In this document: positions 33,798-42,902 of the stretch, one piece after another
How positions within the stretch are numbered: the stretch's first letter is position 1
How the letters are laid out: each line of letters opens with the position of its first letter
Source: Luteibacter jiangsuensis
Lineage (GTDB): Bacteria; Pseudomonadota; Gammaproteobacteria; Xanthomonadales; Rhodanobacteraceae
Direction of reading: 5' to 3'
Assembly: GCF_011742555.1 (NCBI RefSeq)
Contig: NZ_JAAQQR010000001.1
Span: 248,001-312,000, forward strand
Length of the DNA: 64,000 bases
Position numbers and translations under genes: made by a program
Notes under the pieces: generated by a model
What the model saw: only the letters and a program-made list of their open reading frames with translations
Databases searched by the model: none
Told to the model about the DNA's origin: nothing

Positions 33798-35573
33798 TCA
33801 GTCCGCCGCGGCCTGCTCGTGGAACTGCATGCGATGCAGCGCCGCGTACTGGCCGCCCTTGTCGATGAGCTCGCGATGGGTTCCGAGTTCGATGATCCTG
33901 CCCTGCTCCATCACCGCGATCTGATCCGCGTGCTCGATGGTGGACAGGCGGTGGGCGATCACCAGCGTGGTGCGGTCGCGCATCAGGCGCGTAAGGGCGT
34001 CCTGGATCAGCCGTTCGGATTCGGTGTCCAGCGCGCTGGTGGCTTCGTCCAGAACCAGGATGGGTGCGTTCTTCAGGATCGCCCGCGCTATGGCGAGGCG
34101 CTGGCGCTGCCCGCCGGAAAGCGAATTGCCGCCTTGGCCGATACGGGTGTTCAGCCCCTCGGGAAGGCGTTCGATGAATTCCATCGCGTTCGCGGCCTGT
34201 GCTGCCGCGACAATCTCCGCTTCCGAGGCGCCCGACATCTCGCCGTAGGCGATGTTGGCGGCGACCGTGTCGTCGAACAGCACCACGTGCTGCCCCACCC
34301 AGGCGATCTGCCGGCGCAGCGAGGCCAGGGTGTACTGCGCGTAGTCGCGACCGTCGATCAGGATGCGCCCTGCCGTCGGTTCGTAGAAACGCGGCAGCAG
34401 GCTGACCAGGCTGGACTTGCCGCTGCCCGAACGGCCGACGAGCGCGGTGACCGTGCCCGGTGCGCAGACGAGGTCGACGCCGCGAAGGGCCGCATGGTTG
34501 TTGCGCTCGTAAACGAGTTCCACGTGCTCGAAGCGGATGTCGCCCTTCGTGCGCCCGAGATCCTCGGTGCCATGGTCCACTTCCGGCGGCTCGTCGATGA
34601 TCGCGAACAGGTCTTCGGCCGCGCTCACGCCCTTCTGCAGGTTGGACTGGATGCCGGCAAGGCGCTTCAGCGAAGGCAGCATGCCGCCCATGGCGGTGAG
34701 CACGGCGGTGAACACGCCGGGGGTAATCGTCTCGATGACGCCGGGGCGGGTGCCCAGGAAGACCAGCACGGCCAGCGCCATGGCGCCAACGGTCTGGATC
34801 GTGGCGCTCGACGCCGCGCTGGTGGCGGACACCTTCAGGTTCAGGCGCCGCTGACGGTCGGCGATCTCGTGGAAGCGGTCGCCCTCGCGGCCCTGTCCGC
34901 CATAGATGCGCACCTCCCGATTCGCCGCCACGGCCTCTTCGACGGCGCTGGTGACCGTGCCCATGTTGCCCTGGATGCGCTTGCTGATCTTGCGATAACG
35001 GCGGCTGATCACCGTGACGATCACGACGACGCAGGGCACCAGCACGAGCAGCGCCATCGCCAGGTAGGCGCTCTGGTAGAGCATGACCGCGAGCAGGCCC
35101 ACCACGGTGAGGCCCTCCGTGACGGCCACCTTGAGCGAATCGGACGACGCGGCGGCCACCTGCTCGCTCGTATAGGTGATGCGGGAGATCTGCTGGCCGG
35201 AGGGTTCCTTCGCAAAGAACGTGGATGGCAGGCGCAGGTAAGCGGCGAACACGTCGATACGAATGGCCTGGACCACGTTACGGCCCACGTACGCGATGCC
35301 GTAATCGGTGCAATACGAGGCCACGCCGCGAACGGCGAAGATGCAGATGATCCAGATCGGCATCCAGAAAATGGTGTGCGGATCGCGCGCGATGAACAGG
35401 TTGTCGATCAGCGGCTGCAGCAGGTTGGTGAACAGCGACAGGCAGGCCGGGTCGATGATCATGCCAACGATCGCGATGATGCCCGCGGTGCGGAATCGCT
35501 TCGTATAGCCAAGCAGGCGCTTGTACGTGTGCCAGGTGCGCACGTCCCAGACGGAAACTTTCTGCGTACTCAC
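33798..35573 (-). CDS. msbA: lipid A export ATP-binding/permease MsbA
   Basis: 591 residues from a GTG at 35573 overlapping the exbD stop by 4 bp. Six-helix ABC exporter domain followed by the nucleotide-binding domain: Walker A GRSGSGKSS, signature LSGGQRQR, Walker [12 protein letters not shown], and H-loop VIAHRLSTIEHAD. It flips lipid A-core across the inner membrane. The neighbour LpxK supplies its substrate, which supports the assignment over a general exporter. Confidence 0.93.
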   Translation of the reverse strand: MSTQKVSVWDVRTWHTYKRLLGYTKRFRTAGIIAIVGMIIDPACLSLFTNLLQPLIDNLFIARDPHTIFWMPIWIICIFAVRGVASYCTDYGIAYVGRNVVQAIRIDVFAAYLRLPSTFFAKEPSGQQISRITYTSEQVAAASSDSLKVAVTEGLTVVGLLAVMLYQSAYLAMALLVLVPCVVVIVTVISRRYRKISKRIQGNMGTVTSAVEEAVAANREVRIYGGQGREGDRFHEIADRQRRLNLKVSATSAASSATIQTVGAMALAVLVFLGTRPGVIETITPGVFTAVLTAMGGMLPSLKRLAGIQSNLQKGVSAAEDLFAIIDEPPEVDHGTEDLGRTKGDIRFEHVELVYERNNHAALRGVDLVCAPGTVTALVGRSGSGKSSLVSLLPRFYEPTAGRILIDGRDYAQYTLASLRRQIAWVGQHVVLFDDTVAANIAYGEMSGASEAEIVAAAQAANAMEFIERLPEGLNTRIGQGGNSLSGGQRQRLAIARAILKNAPILVLDEATSALDTESERLIQDALTRLMRDRTTLVIAHRLSTIEHADQIAVMEQGRIIELGTHRELIDKGGQYAALHRMQFHEQAAAD

Positions 35574-35998
35574 TTGCCCGCCGCCGCCTCGGACGGTGTG
35601 GTGGCGATCGACAATCGCGTGAAACCCAACTGGCCCAGCGCGTCCATGGCCCGCACCACGTTCTGGTGCGGCGTCATCGCATCCGCGCGGATCACGACGA
35701 TCCGGCCGCGGTCCGGCCCGGCCACGCGCTCGATGGTGGATTTCAGGGGCTCGATGCCCTCGCCCAGCACCTCGTCGCTGCCCACCGCGTAATGCCCGTC
35801 ACGATCGACGACGACAGTGAGCGCGTTGTCCGTGGCATCCCTTGCCTCGCTGTCCGCCTTGGGCAGGTTGACCTTGAGCCGCGAATGCTCGATGAAAGTA
35901 GTGCTCAGCACGAAGAACATGAGCAGCGTAAGCAGGACGTCGATCAGCGAGATCACGTTGATCTCGAAGTCGTCCTCGCGACGGGAACCGATGCGCAT
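35570..35998 (-). CDS. exbD: ExbD/TolR family biopolymer transport protein
   Basis: 142 residues with one N-terminal membrane helix (ISLIDVLLTLLMFFVLSTTF) that carries the functional Asp (LIDVLL), then a periplasmic domain (DRDGHYAVGSDEVLGEG, IVVIRADAMTPHQNVVRAMDALGQLGF). Forms a proton-driven motor complex with ExbB. No tonB gene is nearby; the place before msbA and lpxK is a known arrangement in Xanthomonadales. Overlaps msbA by 4 bp. Confidence 0.93.
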   Translation of the reverse strand: MRIGSRREDDFEINVISLIDVLLTLLMFFVLSTTFIEHSRLKVNLPKADSEARDATDNALTVVVDRDGHYAVGSDEVLGEGIEPLKSTIERVAGPDRGRIVVIRADAMTPHQNVVRAMDALGQLGFTRLSIATTPSEAAAGK

Positions 35999-36002
35999 GG
36001 GA

Positions 36003-36662
36003 TCAACCGGCCTGCGTGGCTGCCGCTTCCGTCGCGGCGGTGCGGCGGCGCGCCACCGGGCGCGGGGCCGACAGATCGTCGAGCAGCGCCGTGGCTTCCT
36101 TTTCCATCTGCACCACGTAGCCCCCGACCTTCGAGCGGAAGTAGCGGTGCAGCACGTAGGCGGGGATGGAAACGATCAGACCGAAGGCCGTGCAGATCAG
36201 CGCCTCGCCGATGCCGCCGGCCATCTTCGTCGGGTCGCCGATGCCGCCCGCCATCACGTTCAGGAACATGCGGATCAGACCGATCACCGTGCCGAGCAGG
36301 CCAAGCAACGGGCCGATGAGGGCAATGGTGCCGAGCGTGTTCAGGTAACGCTCCATGCGGTGCACCACATGGCGGCCGGTGTCTTCGATGCGTTCCTTGA
36401 TGAGTTCGCGCGGACGGTCGCGCACGGCCAGCGCGCCCGCGAACAGTTCGCCCAGCGGCGAGCCTTTTTCCAGCGCCTCGAGGTGGGCGGCGTCGAGCTT
36501 GGACGAGCGCGCCCATTCGCGGACTTCCGCACCCAGCCCCGGCGGCAGCACGGCCGCGCGGCGCAGGGCCCAGAAGCGTTCCAGCACGATCGCCAGCGCC
36601 GCCAGCGAACAGATCAGGATCGGCGCCAATGCCCAGCCGCCAGCCAGAAGAATCTCGAGCAC
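36003..36662 (-). CDS. exbB: ExbB/MotA/TolQ family proton channel protein
   Basis: 219 residues from a GTG at 36662. Three membrane helices: N-terminal ILICSLAALAIVLERFWAL, and TLGTIALIGPLLGLLGTVIGLI and EALICTAFGLIVSIPAYVL, the MotA_ExbB signature. Partner of ExbD, four bases upstream of it. With msbA and lpxK it forms an envelope operon. The upstream 500 bp is the repeat island. Confidence 0.93.
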   Translation of the reverse strand: MLEILLAGGWALAPILICSLAALAIVLERFWALRRAAVLPPGLGAEVREWARSSKLDAAHLEALEKGSPLGELFAGALAVRDRPRELIKERIEDTGRHVVHRMERYLNTLGTIALIGPLLGLLGTVIGLIRMFLNVMAGGIGDPTKMAGGIGEALICTAFGLIVSIPAYVLHRYFRSKVGGYVVQMEKEATALLDDLSAPRPVARRRTAATEAAATQAG

Positions 36663-36792
36663 GTGAACCCCGGAGCTACGAAAAAGTCAGACCCGGATGA
36701 TAGCAGGGCCGGCCGTTGGGACTGCGCAACCAGTCGCAGCCCGGACAGGAGTCTTTCCCGACGGGGAACACCCGGCCGTGTGCAACCGTGGC

Positions 36793-36826
36793 GCGAGCAC
36801 CCATCGCCGCTGAAGCGGCTCCCACA
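36793..36826 (-). repeat. single REP unit, identical to the one at 37121-37154
   Basis: 34 bases identical to 37121-37154 and in the same orientation. On the minus strand it begins TGTGGGAGCCGCTTCAGCGG, a core with a short hairpin (CCGCTTCAGCGG) as in Pseudomonas-type REP sequences. It marks the left edge of the tandem array region. Confidence 0.8.
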
Positions 36827-36893
36827 GAATGCCGGCCCGCTCTATGCGGGAACCAGCCTGCTCTGTGGCGGCCCGCCAACTCTGCGTGAGCAG

Positions 36894-37074
36894 GCCTGCT
36901 CTGTGTGAGCCAGCCCGCTCTGTGTGAGCCAGCCCGCTCTGTGTGAGCCAGCCTGCTCTGTGTGAACCGGCCTGCTCTGTGTGAGCCAGCCTGCTCTGTG
37001 TGAACCGGCCTGCTCTGTGTGAACCGGCCTGCTCTGTGTGAACCGGCCTGCTCTGTGTTAGCCAGCCTGCTCTG
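36894..37074. repeat. 19-bp tandem repeat array
   Basis: Nine full 19-bp units, of types GCCTGCTCTGTGTGAGCCA, GCCCGCTCTGTGTGAGCCA and GCCTGCTCTGTGTGAACCG, run without spacers from 36894 to 37064, and a tenth begins at 37065 and merges into the REP doublet. Diverged copies are visible before it from about 36855. The period is not a multiple of three. Variable copy number would be expected. Confidence 0.85.
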
Positions 37075-37154
37075 TGTGGGAGCCGGCTATGCCGGCGATC
37101 CCGCGGCAGCGGGCACTCTCGCGAGCACCCATCGCCGCTGAAGCGGCTCCCACA
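37075..37154. repeat. REP doublet (REPIN-like), copy 1
   Basis: Two REP units face each other: TGTGGGAGCCGGCTATGCCG at the left and CCGCTGAAGCGGCTCCCACA at the right end, around a GC-rich centre. The reverse complement is nearly the same as 46872-46954, differing at a few bases in the centre. The whole could fold into one long hairpin. Confidence 0.8.
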
Positions 37155-37161
37155 CCAGCCC

Positions 37162-40100
37162 TTAGCGTGCCAGCAGCTCCAGTTCGGCCACGGCGCCCGG
37201 CGCGTCGGATTCGAGCACCAGCCGGTAATGCTTGTACGAAGCCGTCTGCTTGAGCGCGAAAGCCCGCGTCTGACGGTGCCAGGGGAAGTGCTCGTCGCGC
37301 CGCTCGTCCAGGGTGGTCCACTGCTTGCCGTCCGCGGAGCCCTGCAGGGTCCAGTGCGAAGGTGCCGGAAGGGCTGCGCCGGACGTGATGGTGTAGACGG
37401 CCACGGCAGCAGGCTTGTCCAGGCGGTAGTCGACGGTCGTCTTCCCCTTGGGCAGGGCGAACTCGGTGGACGAGTCGTTGTCCGCCACGGCGGCGAGCTT
37501 CGCGTCACGGTGGCCGCCGAGGCTGACGCCTCCCGCCCGGGTCACGTCGCGCAGCGGCGACGGCTTTTGGCCCTCGGCCGTGATCGACGCAGGCAAGGCG
37601 TCCGCACCGGTGCCCCACCGAGACGGCTCCGCGCCCATCGTGAAGTCGAGCGTCGCGCCCTTCGCCAGCAGTTCGTGCGGCAGGGTGAGCTTGTTCCAGG
37701 GCTGGCCGTTCACCTTCAGCGACTGCACATAGCGGTTGGTGTCGCTCACGCCCGGTGCACGGATGTCGATCTTCTCCCCATTCTCCAGGGCGATCGTCAT
37801 GCGCGGGAAATGCGGTGCCCCGATCACGTACTCGGGCGTGCCCATGCGCAACGGATAGAAGCCCGCCGCCGCGAACAGCCACCACGCCGACATCTCGCCA
37901 TTGTCCTCGTCGCCGGGATACCCCTGGCCGATTTCGCTGCCCACGTAAAGGCGCGACACCGCATCGCGCAGCTTGTCCTGCGCCTTCCAGGGCTGGCCGG
38001 CCTCGTCGTACATCCAGATAATGTGGTGCGAAGGCTGGTTCGAATGGCCGTATTGGCCCATGCGCACGTCGCGGGCTTCCAGCATTTCGTGGATCACGCC
38101 GCCGTAGTCGCCCACGTCGAAGGTGCCGGGCGTGGAGAAGAAGGTGTCGAGTTTCGCGGCAAGCGCGTCGCGCCCGCCGTAGAGCCCGGCGAGGCCGGCA
38201 CCGTCCTGCGGCGCGTGGAACGCCATGTTCCAGGCGTCTGTTTCGGTGTAGTCGCCGCCCCAGCGCGTCGGATTGAAGTCCTTCGCGTTCCAGCGCCACT
38301 TGCCCGCCGGATCGCGGGCGACGAAGAAGCCCACTTCAGGTTCGAACAGGTTGGTGTAACCCAGCGCGCGGGAGCGATACCACACCGCGTCGTCGGCGTA
38401 ATTGCGGTAACCGTCCCCGTTCGCCGGCGTCTTCGCCAGCGCCGCGGCGAGATTGCCGATAGCGAAATCGTTGATGTAGCCGTCCATCGACCAGGACAGA
38501 CCCTCATCCACCTTGTCGTCGGTGTAGCCGTTGAACAGCGACCGCTCGATGCCCTTGCGGCCCGCGCCCTTCACGTCGCTGGCGCTGGAGGCGTTGCGGA
38601 TCGCCGACTGGTAGAACGACGCCACGTCGAAATTGCGGACACCCTTCAGCCAGGCGTCGGAGAAGGCCACGTCCGAGCTGGTGCCCACCATGAGGTCGGC
38701 ATATCCCGGCGAGCTCCAGCGCGCGATCCAGCCGCCGTCGCGATACTGCTGCACGAAGCCGTCGATCATCTCGCCCGCTTCCTTCGGGGTGAACAGCACG
38801 TACGCCGGCCACGCCGTGCGATAGGTGTCCCAGAAGCCATTGTTGACGTAGGGCTTGCCGTCGACGATGCGCGCACCGGTATGCGTGTCCGTGTTCGCGC
38901 CAACGGCGGCCGAGAACGGACTGGCGTAGCGCCACACCGGTTTGTCCTTGCTGCCCGTGTTCTCGTAGGCGCGGTTCGGATACAGGAACAGGCGGTAGAG
39001 GTTCGAGTAGAGGATGGTGCGTTCGTCGCGCGTGGCACCCTCCACCTTCACGATGCCGAGGCGTTCGTCCCAGGCCTTGCGGGCACGCTCGTGCACGCTG
39101 TCGAACGTGTCGCCCGCCGCGATTTCCTGCGCCAGGTTGGCCTTGGCCTGATCGATGCCGATGAGCGAGGTGGCGATCCGCATCGTGACCGTGCGGCCGT
39201 CTTTCTTCGACGTGTCGAAGCCGTACCATGCCGAGGCAGCGTCGCGATGCTCGCCGGTCAACCGGCCGCTCTCGGTCACGGGCTTGTCGAACTCGGCATA
39301 GAAGAACAGGCGCGTGGCGCCCGTGGACAGCCGGCTCTTCACGTCCGACCGGCCCTGGATGGAACGGCCGGCGGGGTCGAGCGTGACCGAGGCATCGCCG
39401 TTGATGTTGTCGAACACCAGTTGCGCACGCGGTCCCGCGAACGTGAAGCGGAACATCGCCGCATGGTCGGTCGGCGTGATTTCGGTGGCGATACCGTTGT
39501 CGAAATGCACGCTGTAGTAGTCTGGGTGCGCCACTTCGGCATCGTGGCCGAACGCGAGCGCGCGCGTTTCGCGCTTCAGCGGCGGCGCGCCGGACGGCAC
39601 CTGGGCGGGCATCACCTGGAAGGTCTGCCGCTCGCCCATCCACGGGCTGGGCTCGTGCGAGAGGGCGAACGCCTCGATGCGGGGACGGTTGTCGTCGCCG
39701 TTTCGCTCCTGGTACTGGTAGAGCCAGTTCGAACCGGCGTTGGTCGTGGGCGTCCAGAAATTGAATCCGTGCGGCATCGCCACCGCGGGGAAGTTGTTGC
39801 CGCGCGAGAAATTGCCGTTCGCGTTGGAGCCACGACGGGTGTCCACGTAGTCGGTGGGATGCGTGCTGGCGATGTCTTTCACCACGCCGATGCGCACGTC
39901 GTCGAGATAGCCTTCGAACGACTTGCCGGCAGGCGGGTTCACGACCAGTTCGATACCGCGCACGCGCCGACCCTTGGCTACCGCGCCGAGATCCACGCTC
40001 ACGTAGTTCCACTGGTCCGGATAGAGCACACGGCCCTCGCCCTGCCCCTTCGCCGTGGCCGGCACGCGATGCTGGTCGCGCGCGCCGCTAGTGGAGAGGC

Positions 40101-40503
40101 GCGAACCGTCGTCGAACACCACGTCCACGCTCGCGTAGTTGGCGGGATTGCTCAGGTCGTCCTTGTTCGAGCGCGGGAAGACCAGCCAGGAAAGCGTGGT
40201 GCCTTCGGCGACACTCACATCGGTGTCGAACAGCCTGGCCACGGCAGGGCTGCCGTTCGCCGTCCCCGCGTAACGCAAGGAATGGGTACCCGTGAAGCCC
40301 ACGTTCGCCTTCGCCGTGAGCACGGCTTCGGGCGGCGGGCCGCCCACGACGCGCACGTCGAGGCCGCCGGTGCCCTTCGCGAGCACCTGGGGCCCGCCCT
40401 GCTCGAACGAACTGTCGAATCGCGCAGCGGCCGCGAAAGCCGCGCCGGTGAGGAGGATGGAGGACACCGCCAGTGCGATCCCCGACTTTTTCCAAACCTG
40501 CAT
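37162..40503 (-). CDS. secreted GH92 alpha-mannosidase with C-terminal F5/8-type domain
   Basis: 1113 residues from the ATG at 40503 (a GTG at 40515 is also open). Signal peptide VWKKSGIALAVSSILLTGAAFAAA. An extra N-terminal beta-rich module of about 200 residues (a carbohydrate-binding look) precedes the GH92 core, which starts near DYVDTRRGSNANGNFSRGNNFPAVAMPHG. The conserved GDEDNGEMSAW (about 864-874) carries candidate base aspartates. The last 130 residues resemble a discoidin/F5-8 C domain. GH92 enzymes remove alpha-linked mannose in a calcium-dependent way. It has its own promoter and interrupts the comEC-exbB neighbourhood. Confidence 0.93.
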   Translation of the reverse strand: MQVWKKSGIALAVSSILLTGAAFAAAARFDSSFEQGGPQVLAKGTGGLDVRVVGGPPPEAVLTAKANVGFTGTHSLRYAGTANGSPAVARLFDTDVSVAEGTTLSWLVFPRSNKDDLSNPANYASVDVVFDDGSRLSTSGARDQHRVPATAKGQGEGRVLYPDQWNYVSVDLGAVAKGRRVRGIELVVNPPAGKSFEGYLDDVRIGVVKDIASTHPTDYVDTRRGSNANGNFSRGNNFPAVAMPHGFNFWTPTTNAGSNWLYQYQERNGDDNRPRIEAFALSHEPSPWMGERQTFQVMPAQVPSGAPPLKRETRALAFGHDAEVAHPDYYSVHFDNGIATEITPTDHAAMFRFTFAGPRAQLVFDNINGDASVTLDPAGRSIQGRSDVKSRLSTGATRLFFYAEFDKPVTESGRLTGEHRDAASAWYGFDTSKKDGRTVTMRIATSLIGIDQAKANLAQEIAAGDTFDSVHERARKAWDERLGIVKVEGATRDERTILYSNLYRLFLYPNRAYENTGSKDKPVWRYASPFSAAVGANTDTHTGARIVDGKPYVNNGFWDTYRTAWPAYVLFTPKEAGEMIDGFVQQYRDGGWIARWSSPGYADLMVGTSSDVAFSDAWLKGVRNFDVASFYQSAIRNASSASDVKGAGRKGIERSLFNGYTDDKVDEGLSWSMDGYINDFAIGNLAAALAKTPANGDGYRNYADDAVWYRSRALGYTNLFEPEVGFFVARDPAGKWRWNAKDFNPTRWGGDYTETDAWNMAFHAPQDGAGLAGLYGGRDALAAKLDTFFSTPGTFDVGDYGGVIHEMLEARDVRMGQYGHSNQPSHHIIWMYDEAGQPWKAQDKLRDAVSRLYVGSEIGQGYPGDEDNGEMSAWWLFAAAGFYPLRMGTPEYVIGAPHFPRMTIALENGEKIDIRAPGVSDTNRYVQSLKVNGQPWNKLTLPHELLAKGATLDFTMGAEPSRWGTGADALPASITAEGQKPSPLRDVTRAGGVSLGGHRDAKLAAVADNDSSTEFALPKGKTTVDYRLDKPAAVAVYTITSGAALPAPSHWTLQGSADGKQWTTLDERRDEHFPWHRQTRAFALKQTASYKHYRLVLESDAPGAVAELELLAR

Positions 40504-40543
40504 CGATCCCGTCACGCTCGTCCCCTTCGATTACGGAAGCGGC

Positions 40544-40573
40544 ATTTAAATCGTTCTAAATTCGAGATGTCAA
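40544..40573 (-). promoter_or_regulatory. promoter of the GH92 gene with CG-centred palindrome
   Basis: On the minus strand TTGACA (40573-40568) and TTTAAA (40550-40545) stand 17 bases apart, which matches sigma-70 consensus well. The -10 lies inside a CG-centred imperfect palindrome, TTTAGAACGATTTAAA (40560-40545), the shape of LacI-family operators. The ATG is about 42 bases beyond the -10. Confidence 0.7.
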
Positions 40574-40598
40574 ATGCACCGCAGCAAATTGCGGGGCG

Positions 40599-42902
40599 TC
40601 ATTCGTGCCAGTAGCGCGTGGCCGGGCGCCGCCACTCGCGCACGATGACCGGCGGCCCCGCCACCGGGAAGTCCACCCGAATCGCGCCACTGCGTGCGGT
40701 GACGTAAACCTCTGCCCCCATGGCGGCATGCCTGTCGACGATGCTCGGGTGCGGGTGTCCGAAGCGATTGCGCCAGCCGGCCGAGGCGATCGAGATCGCG
40801 GGTTTCACCGCCGCGAGCCACGAAACGTCCGACGAGTGTCGACTGCCGTGGTGCGCCATGGTGGTTATCGTCGGCAGCGACGACGCCATGTCCCCCGCGG
40901 CCATGCGGCGTTCGGCGCCATGGCCGATGTCGCCCGTGAGCATGAGCCGCCCTCCGATGCCTTCGACCGCCAGCACACAGGAGCGATCGTTCGAGGCGGT
41001 CTTTCCCCCGCGCGCCTCGGGCACCTCGATGAAGCGGAAGAACACGCCGTCCCAGGACCACGGGGCCTGCCCGGCGCAAGGCAGCGACCTGAAGCCCAGT
41101 CGCCCCGGCTCGCCCGACAGGCGCACCGCTTCCGGATAGCGGGACACAATGGACCCCGCGCCTCCGGCGTGGTCGCTGTCGCCATGACTGACCACGAGCC
41201 GGTCGACCGGCCCGATGCCGAGCGCGGCGATCGCAGGGAGCACGACGCCGGCACCCGCGTCGCGCCCACCGGCATAGGCCGGCCCCGTGTCGTACACCAG
41301 CGTATGCGAACGGGTGCGCACCAGCACCGCCAGCCCCTGCCCCACATCGAGTACCCACATGCGGAACGCGCCGTGCTGTGGCGGGTCGCGCGGGGGCAGC
41401 AACATCGGCAGCAGCAGCAAGGCGCCGCAACCGCGCAGCGGTACACCACGCGGCGCGAACAGCCACGCGGCTCCCGCCGTCGCAAGGATGGTCGTCACCA
41501 CGATGCCCTCGGCCACGCCGATGGCAGCCATGGGCATTCGCGCCATCGCCTCCAGCAGGCGCCACAGGTGCGACAGCACCCAGCACGCTGGCATAAGGAA
41601 AACACTGGCCAGCGCAGGCGCGCCCAACAACGCGCAACCGATCAGGGTCAACGGCACGACCACGAAACTCACGAGCGGCGCCGCCACGAGGTTGGCGGCA
41701 AATCCCGCCAGCGACGCGCTGCCGAAGAACCACAGGCACAGGGGCAGCAACGTGACGCTCATGACCGCTTGCGCACGCAGCAGGCCTCCCAGCCATCCGC
41801 GCCACCCGTCAGACACCGGCGTCACGCAGAGCATCAGGAAACCCACGCCGGCGAACGAAAGCCAGAAGCCCGCGGAAAGCACCGAAAGCGGGTCGAAGCC
41901 GAGGACGACGAGCGATGCCACGGCGAGCAGGGACGCGCCGTTCGTCCGCCGACGGAAGCACGCCGCCAGCACGACGACGGCGATCATGAGCAGGCTGCGC
42001 ACGGTGGGAAGGCCCAGACCGGCGAGGACCGCGTACACGCCTGCCACGGCAAGGCCGGCCAGTGCCTGCGCGATCTGCCGTGGGAGCCACAGCGCCAGAC
42101 CGGGAAGCAAGGCATAGAGCAAGCGCCCTAACAGCGCGCCGCCACCGGCGGCAACACCCACATGGAAACCGGATATCGCCAACAGGTGGGAGACGCCGGT
42201 CGCGCGGGCGATATCCCAATCGGCGGCATCCAGCCCGCGCGTGTCCCCCACGGCCAGCGCCTTCAGGAGGCGCGCGCGACGTTCGCCGACCGCGGCGTCG
42301 AGTGCCTTCGCGATGCGCGCACGCCAGCCGTCCGCGCAGATCGCCGTGGACAACCGGCGATTGTCGGGCGCCGCGCGCACATACCCCGTGGCGGCAACGC
42401 GACGTTGCAACGCGTTGCGCTCGCCGTCGGCAGGCCCGGGATTGAGGATGCCGCGCGGGCGGCGCAGCCGCACCGTGAGCCGCCATCGCTCGCACGGTGC
42501 CGGCGCGGCGGCACCGCGATACCAGGTGAGGCGTATGCGCCCTCGCGGAGCGTGTGCGTCGCCGCCCGGCGATTCCGAGACCAAGACAAAGGAAACGTCG
42601 GCACCGCTTCGCCGCGGAAGACCGATCACGCGTCCGGTGACCGTCACATCCGTGCCGTCCAGCGACGCCGGCCAGCGCGCTTGCATCGCGAGCGCCGCGT
42701 GAAACACCGCCCACGCAGCGAAGAGGACCGCCACCGCGCCCAGCCGTACGACATCACGGCGGGCCGACAGAAGCGCAAGCAGGGCCAGGATGCACGCTGC
42801 GATCGCCGCCTTCCAGGAAGGCAGCACGGCGAGGCTTTGCACCGCCGTGCAGGCCACAAGCGCAACGATGGCCGCGGAAACGGGCGAAAGACGAATGCGC
42901 AA
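40599..42902 (-). CDS. comEC: DNA internalisation competence protein ComEC/Rec2
   Basis: 767 residues from a TTG at 42902; no better start was found. N-terminal membrane helices, then the OB-like DUF4131 region (VTGRVIGLPRRSGADVSF), the competence domain with many helices (THLLAISGFHVGVAAG-like stretch SHLLAISGFHVGVAAG), and the C-terminal metallo-beta-lactamase-like domain (LDVGQGLAVLVRT, SHGDSDHAGG, HHGSRHSS). It forms the inner membrane channel for incoming single-stranded DNA. In related bacteria it stands beside exbB; here the GH92 gene and repeat island lie between. Confidence 0.9.
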   Translation of the reverse strand: MRIRLSPVSAAIVALVACTAVQSLAVLPSWKAAIAACILALLALLSARRDVVRLGAVAVLFAAWAVFHAALAMQARWPASLDGTDVTVTGRVIGLPRRSGADVSFVLVSESPGGDAHAPRGRIRLTWYRGAAAPAPCERWRLTVRLRRPRGILNPGPADGERNALQRRVAATGYVRAAPDNRRLSTAICADGWRARIAKALDAAVGERRARLLKALAVGDTRGLDAADWDIARATGVSHLLAISGFHVGVAAGGGALLGRLLYALLPGLALWLPRQIAQALAGLAVAGVYAVLAGLGLPTVRSLLMIAVVVLAACFRRRTNGASLLAVASLVVLGFDPLSVLSAGFWLSFAGVGFLMLCVTPVSDGWRGWLGGLLRAQAVMSVTLLPLCLWFFGSASLAGFAANLVAAPLVSFVVVPLTLIGCALLGAPALASVFLMPACWVLSHLWRLLEAMARMPMAAIGVAEGIVVTTILATAGAAWLFAPRGVPLRGCGALLLLPMLLPPRDPPQHGAFRMWVLDVGQGLAVLVRTRSHTLVYDTGPAYAGGRDAGAGVVLPAIAALGIGPVDRLVVSHGDSDHAGGAGSIVSRYPEAVRLSGEPGRLGFRSLPCAGQAPWSWDGVFFRFIEVPEARGGKTASNDRSCVLAVEGIGGRLMLTGDIGHGAERRMAAGDMASSLPTITTMAHHGSRHSSDVSWLAAVKPAISIASAGWRNRFGHPHPSIVDRHAAMGAEVYVTARSGAIRVDFPVAGPPVIVREWRRPATRYWHE

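Larger units (their letters stand above)
36663..37161. other. non-coding repeat island between exbB and the GH92 gene
   Basis: No convincing gene lies here. From left to right it holds about 130 bp of plain sequence, a 34-bp REP unit (36793-36826), a diverged stretch, a 19-bp tandem array (36894-37074) and a REP doublet (37075-37154). The frames open through it on the minus strand give only short repeated peptides with a 19-residue period, as expected from a 19-bp repeat. Confidence 0.8.

Noticed and set aside
33576-35792. Plus-strand open frame (738 codons) opposite msbA and lpxK
   Set aside because: His/Asp/Arg-rich shadow of msbA; no domains.
35570-36662. TonB energy-transducing system
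   Set aside because: exbB and exbD are present but no tonB or receptor gene is near; the context with msbA and lpxK points to an envelope operon.
36894-37074. CRISPR array
   Set aside because: Units are 19 bp, directly joined with no spacers, and no cas gene is present.
36687-37508. Minus-strand frame with HTEQAGSHRAG-type repeats
   Set aside because: The repeats follow from a 19-bp DNA unit read in turn through three frames; it runs into the GH92 gene in the wrong frame and has no signal of translation.
37228-40614. Plus-strand open frame (1128 codons) opposite the GH92 gene
   Set aside because: No recognisable motifs and typical antisense composition; the minus frame encodes an unmistakable GH92 protein.
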